This document shows, piece after piece, positions 61,921-64,000 of a DNA stretch of 64,000 nt. The position numbers and the translations under genes are program-made. Source of the DNA: Phytophthora colocasiae (taxonomy: Eukaryota; Oomycota; Peronosporomycetes; Peronosporales; Peronosporaceae); NCBI GenBank assembly GCA_018806915.1, contig JAGKQI010000100.1, forward strand, positions 558,001 to 622,000, read 5' to 3'. How positions within the stretch are numbered: the stretch's first letter is position 1; every line of letters starts with the position of its first letter. Below the pieces are notes generated by a model that made no database searches, was not told where the DNA came from, and was given only the letters and a program-made list of their open reading frames with translations.

Positions 61921-63981
61921 CTATCCCTGGTACAGTCCTGATGTGGCTTCAGCTTGCCATCCACGCTTTTTACCTCCGATCACTAGGGGCGAACTGCCAT
62001 CTCCACCTTGATCAAATATGCTACTGCCACTTCCATCGGTGATAGCACCAAATGTCGGATCCCCACGAACATATTGCTTCCCCTCCTGGGTGGCTGAGTC
62101 TAATGTCTTCACAGACATTGTTTCAGCGTTAGTTTGCTTTGCCTGTTGCTTACTGTGGTTCGCGGTCTTGTGGTCTGCTTCTGTGGTCTCTTTCTCACTT
62201 TCAGACGAAGTTGCGCTCACAGCTCCAGGGATTACAGACGTTCCAGTTTTGGATACTGGAGCTATGTTGGCTTCGAGTGGATCGTTGAGATTGACTCCAT
62301 TCGTAGTATCTTGGGGACTATCTTGGGTCAATGGAGCTTTAACTGCTGGCTGTGGTGATCCCGATGCAGTTGTTGAAGCACTTGCAGGGGCCACTCCATT
62401 CATCCCAGAACGTATGTCACGTTGCTCAGTTTTATCTTTCTTGGCAAATTGATCCGAATGCACGACGGGAGCAGACGATGAGGTTACAGGACTTCCACGT
62501 GTAGTAATTGTAGCATCCGCATCATCGTTAATAATCGGACCTAATGGCAGTGATCCTACTATTACTGGAAGGCCTGACTGATGGTCATCTCCTATTGCAT
62601 CGATATGTATCGTATCTTTTAAGTTGCCGTTGCCATTCGACTTCTCATTCCCGTTCGAGTTGACATTGCCATTGCCATTGCCATTGCCATTGCCATTGCC
62701 ATTGCCATTGCCATTGCCATTGCCATTGCCATTGCCATTGCCATTGCCATTGCCATTGCCATTGCCATTGCCATTGCCATTGCCATTGCCGTTCAAAGTC
62801 ACAGGATTCTCGCTATCACCGGACGCTGACGACGTCGACTTGGGCCCGTTGTCATTCGTGTTCCCATTGCCATTGCCGTTGCCATTCCCGTTGCCGTTGC
62901 CATTCGACTTCCCGTTCCCGTTCGAGTTGCCATTGCCATTGCCATTGCCGTTCAAAGTCACAGGATTCTCGCTATCACCGGACGCTGACGACGTCGACGG
63001 GCCCATTGTCATTCGTGTTCCCATTGCCATTGCCGTTGCCATTCCCGTTGCCGTTGCCATTCGACTTCCCGTTCCCGTTCGAGTTGCCATTGCCATTGCC
63101 ATTGCCGTTCAAAGTCACAGGATTCTCGCTATCACCGGACGCTGACGACGTCGACTTGGGCCCGTTGTCATTCGTGTTCCCATTGCCATTGCCGTTGCCA
63201 TTCCCGTTGCCGTTGCCATTCGACTTCCCGTTCCCGTTCGAGTTGCCATTGCCATTGCCGTTCAAAGTCACAGGACTCTCGCTATCACCGGACGCTGACG
63301 ACGTCGACTTGGGCCCGTTGGCATTCGTGTTCCCATTGCCATTGCCGTTGCCATTCCCGTTGCCGTTGCCATTCGACTTCCCGTTCCCGTTCGAGTTGCC
63401 ATTGCCATTGCCATTGCCGTTCAAAGTCACAGGATTCTCGCTATCACCGGACGCTGACGACGTCGACTTGGGCCCATTGTCATTCGTGTTCCCATTGCCA
63501 TTGCCGTTGCCATTCCCGTTGCCGTTGCCATTCGACTTCCCGTTCCCGTTCGAGTTGCCATTGCCATTGCCATTGCCGTTCAAAGTCACAGGATTCTCGC
63601 TATCACCGGACGCTGACGACGTCGACTTGGGCCCATTGCCATTCGCGTTCCCATTGCCATTGCCGTTGCCATTCCCGTTGCCGTTGCCATTCGACTTCCC
63701 GTTCCCGTTCGAGTTGCCATTGCCATTGCCATTGCCGTTCAAAGTCACAGGATTCTCGCTATCACCGGACGCTGACGACGTCGACTTGGGACCGTTGCCA
63801 TTCGCGTTCCCATTGCCATTGCCGTTACCATTCCCGTTGCCGTTGCCATTCGACTTCCCGTTCCCGTTCGAGTTTCCATTTCAATTGCCATTGCAGTTCA
63901 AAGTCACAGGATTCTCGCTATCACCGGACGCTGACGACGTCGACTTGGGCCCGTTGTCATTCGTGTTCCCATTGCCATTGC
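61921..63981 (-). pseudogene. Asn-Gly repeat protein gene, broken, runs off the window
   Basis: On the minus strand the coding sequence consists of 53-codon units (GPKSTSSASGDSENPVTL followed by NGNGN tracts with Ser and Lys). A unique C-terminal region then follows (about 62620-61921: DTIHIDAIGDDHQSGLPVIV ... GWQAEATSGLYQG). A TGA at 63881-63883 and a 2-bp loss near 62999 interrupt the frame, so the part with the unique tail is out of frame with the upper repeats. The 5' end lies beyond 64000. The unique tail is Ser/Thr/Gln-rich and unlike any family I know. It could be a surface or matrix protein; this is a guess. Confidence 0.7.
62665..62790. repeat. Pure hexanucleotide array (ATTGCC)21
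   Basis: 21 uninterrupted copies, encoding (Asn-Gly)n on the minus strand. Confidence 0.95.
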
Positions 63982-64000
63982 CGTTCAAAGTCACAGGATT
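62791..64000. repeat. 159-bp coding minisatellite
   Basis: The block GTTCAAAGTCACAGG recurs at 62791, 62950, 63107, 63260, 63419, 63578, 63737, 63896 and 63983. Spacing is mostly 159 bp, with 157, 153 and 87 as exceptions. Each unit has one conserved Ser/Glu segment and nested hexamer runs. Confidence 0.93.

Noticed and set aside
62624..63145. Plus-strand frame encoding Leu-Pro repeats
   Set aside because: It is the antisense reading of the ATTGCC array; the minus-strand Asn-Gly frame has a unique tail and better composition.
62791..64000. CRISPR-like array from regular repeat spacing
   Set aside because: The whole 159-bp unit is repeated, including the would-be spacers; it is a coding minisatellite in a eukaryote.

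Overview
The window looks like an accessory, repeat-rich stretch of an oomycete genome, most likely Phytophthora or a close peronosporalean relative. This rests on compact genes with short GT-AG introns (48-83 bp), oomycete-type initiator motifs (TCATT...CATTTT) just upstream of start codons, a large family of ankyrin-repeat genes with the HLDVVKWLHENRTEGCT-type repeat, and a typical mix of DNA transposons and Ty3/gypsy retroelements. The species cannot be told from the sequence.

Layout. (1) 1-27,486 is an ankyrin-repeat gene cluster. At least eight family members lie here, nearly all on the minus strand and broken by frameshifts; one plus-strand copy (24741-26630, 629 aa) is intact. The cluster carries a piggyBac element (2372-5907, inside an ankyrin gene, TTAA duplication), a PIF/Harbinger element (7004-10464), a pogo/Tc1-type element (10587-12908, TA duplication), a MULE (21720-23577, inside another ankyrin gene, 8-bp duplication) and a MITE-like inverted-repeat element (26814-27435). 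It also contains a ~3-kb segmental duplication and a 2161-bp tandem duplication. (2) 27,487-38,860 is a further ankyrin pseudogene split by a 9.5-kb Ty3/gypsy element with nearly identical 636/635-bp LTRs. (3) 39,987-41,619 is a second pogo-type element whose transposase reads through once three short introns are removed. (4) 42,207-45,089 is a FYVE-like zinc finger/GAF-like host gene. (5) 45,388-52,636 holds a tandem pair of GNAT acetyltransferase genes. The first is cut by a 6.1-kb chromodomain-bearing Ty3/gypsy element with 474-bp LTRs that look identical and an ATGGA duplication; the second lacks 32 internal residues. (6) 53,470-61,451 is a denser host region: a four-exon membrane protein, an L-asparaginase, a secreted protein with two cellulose-binding-like modules, an isolated ankyrin fragment and a TRP-like multipass membrane protein. 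(7) 61,921 to the end is a 159-bp (53-codon) Asn-Gly repeat array broken by a frameshift and a stop.

How the parts relate. No operon-like pathway is visible. Regions 1-2 show repeated duplication, decay and transposon capture of one ankyrin family; five element superfamilies sit in or beside its members. Regions 4-6 are ordinary single-copy-looking host genes, of which only GNAT1 has been disrupted by a transposon. Element boundaries could often be fixed to the base because an undisturbed duplicate, or an uninterrupted reading frame, shows the sequence before insertion.
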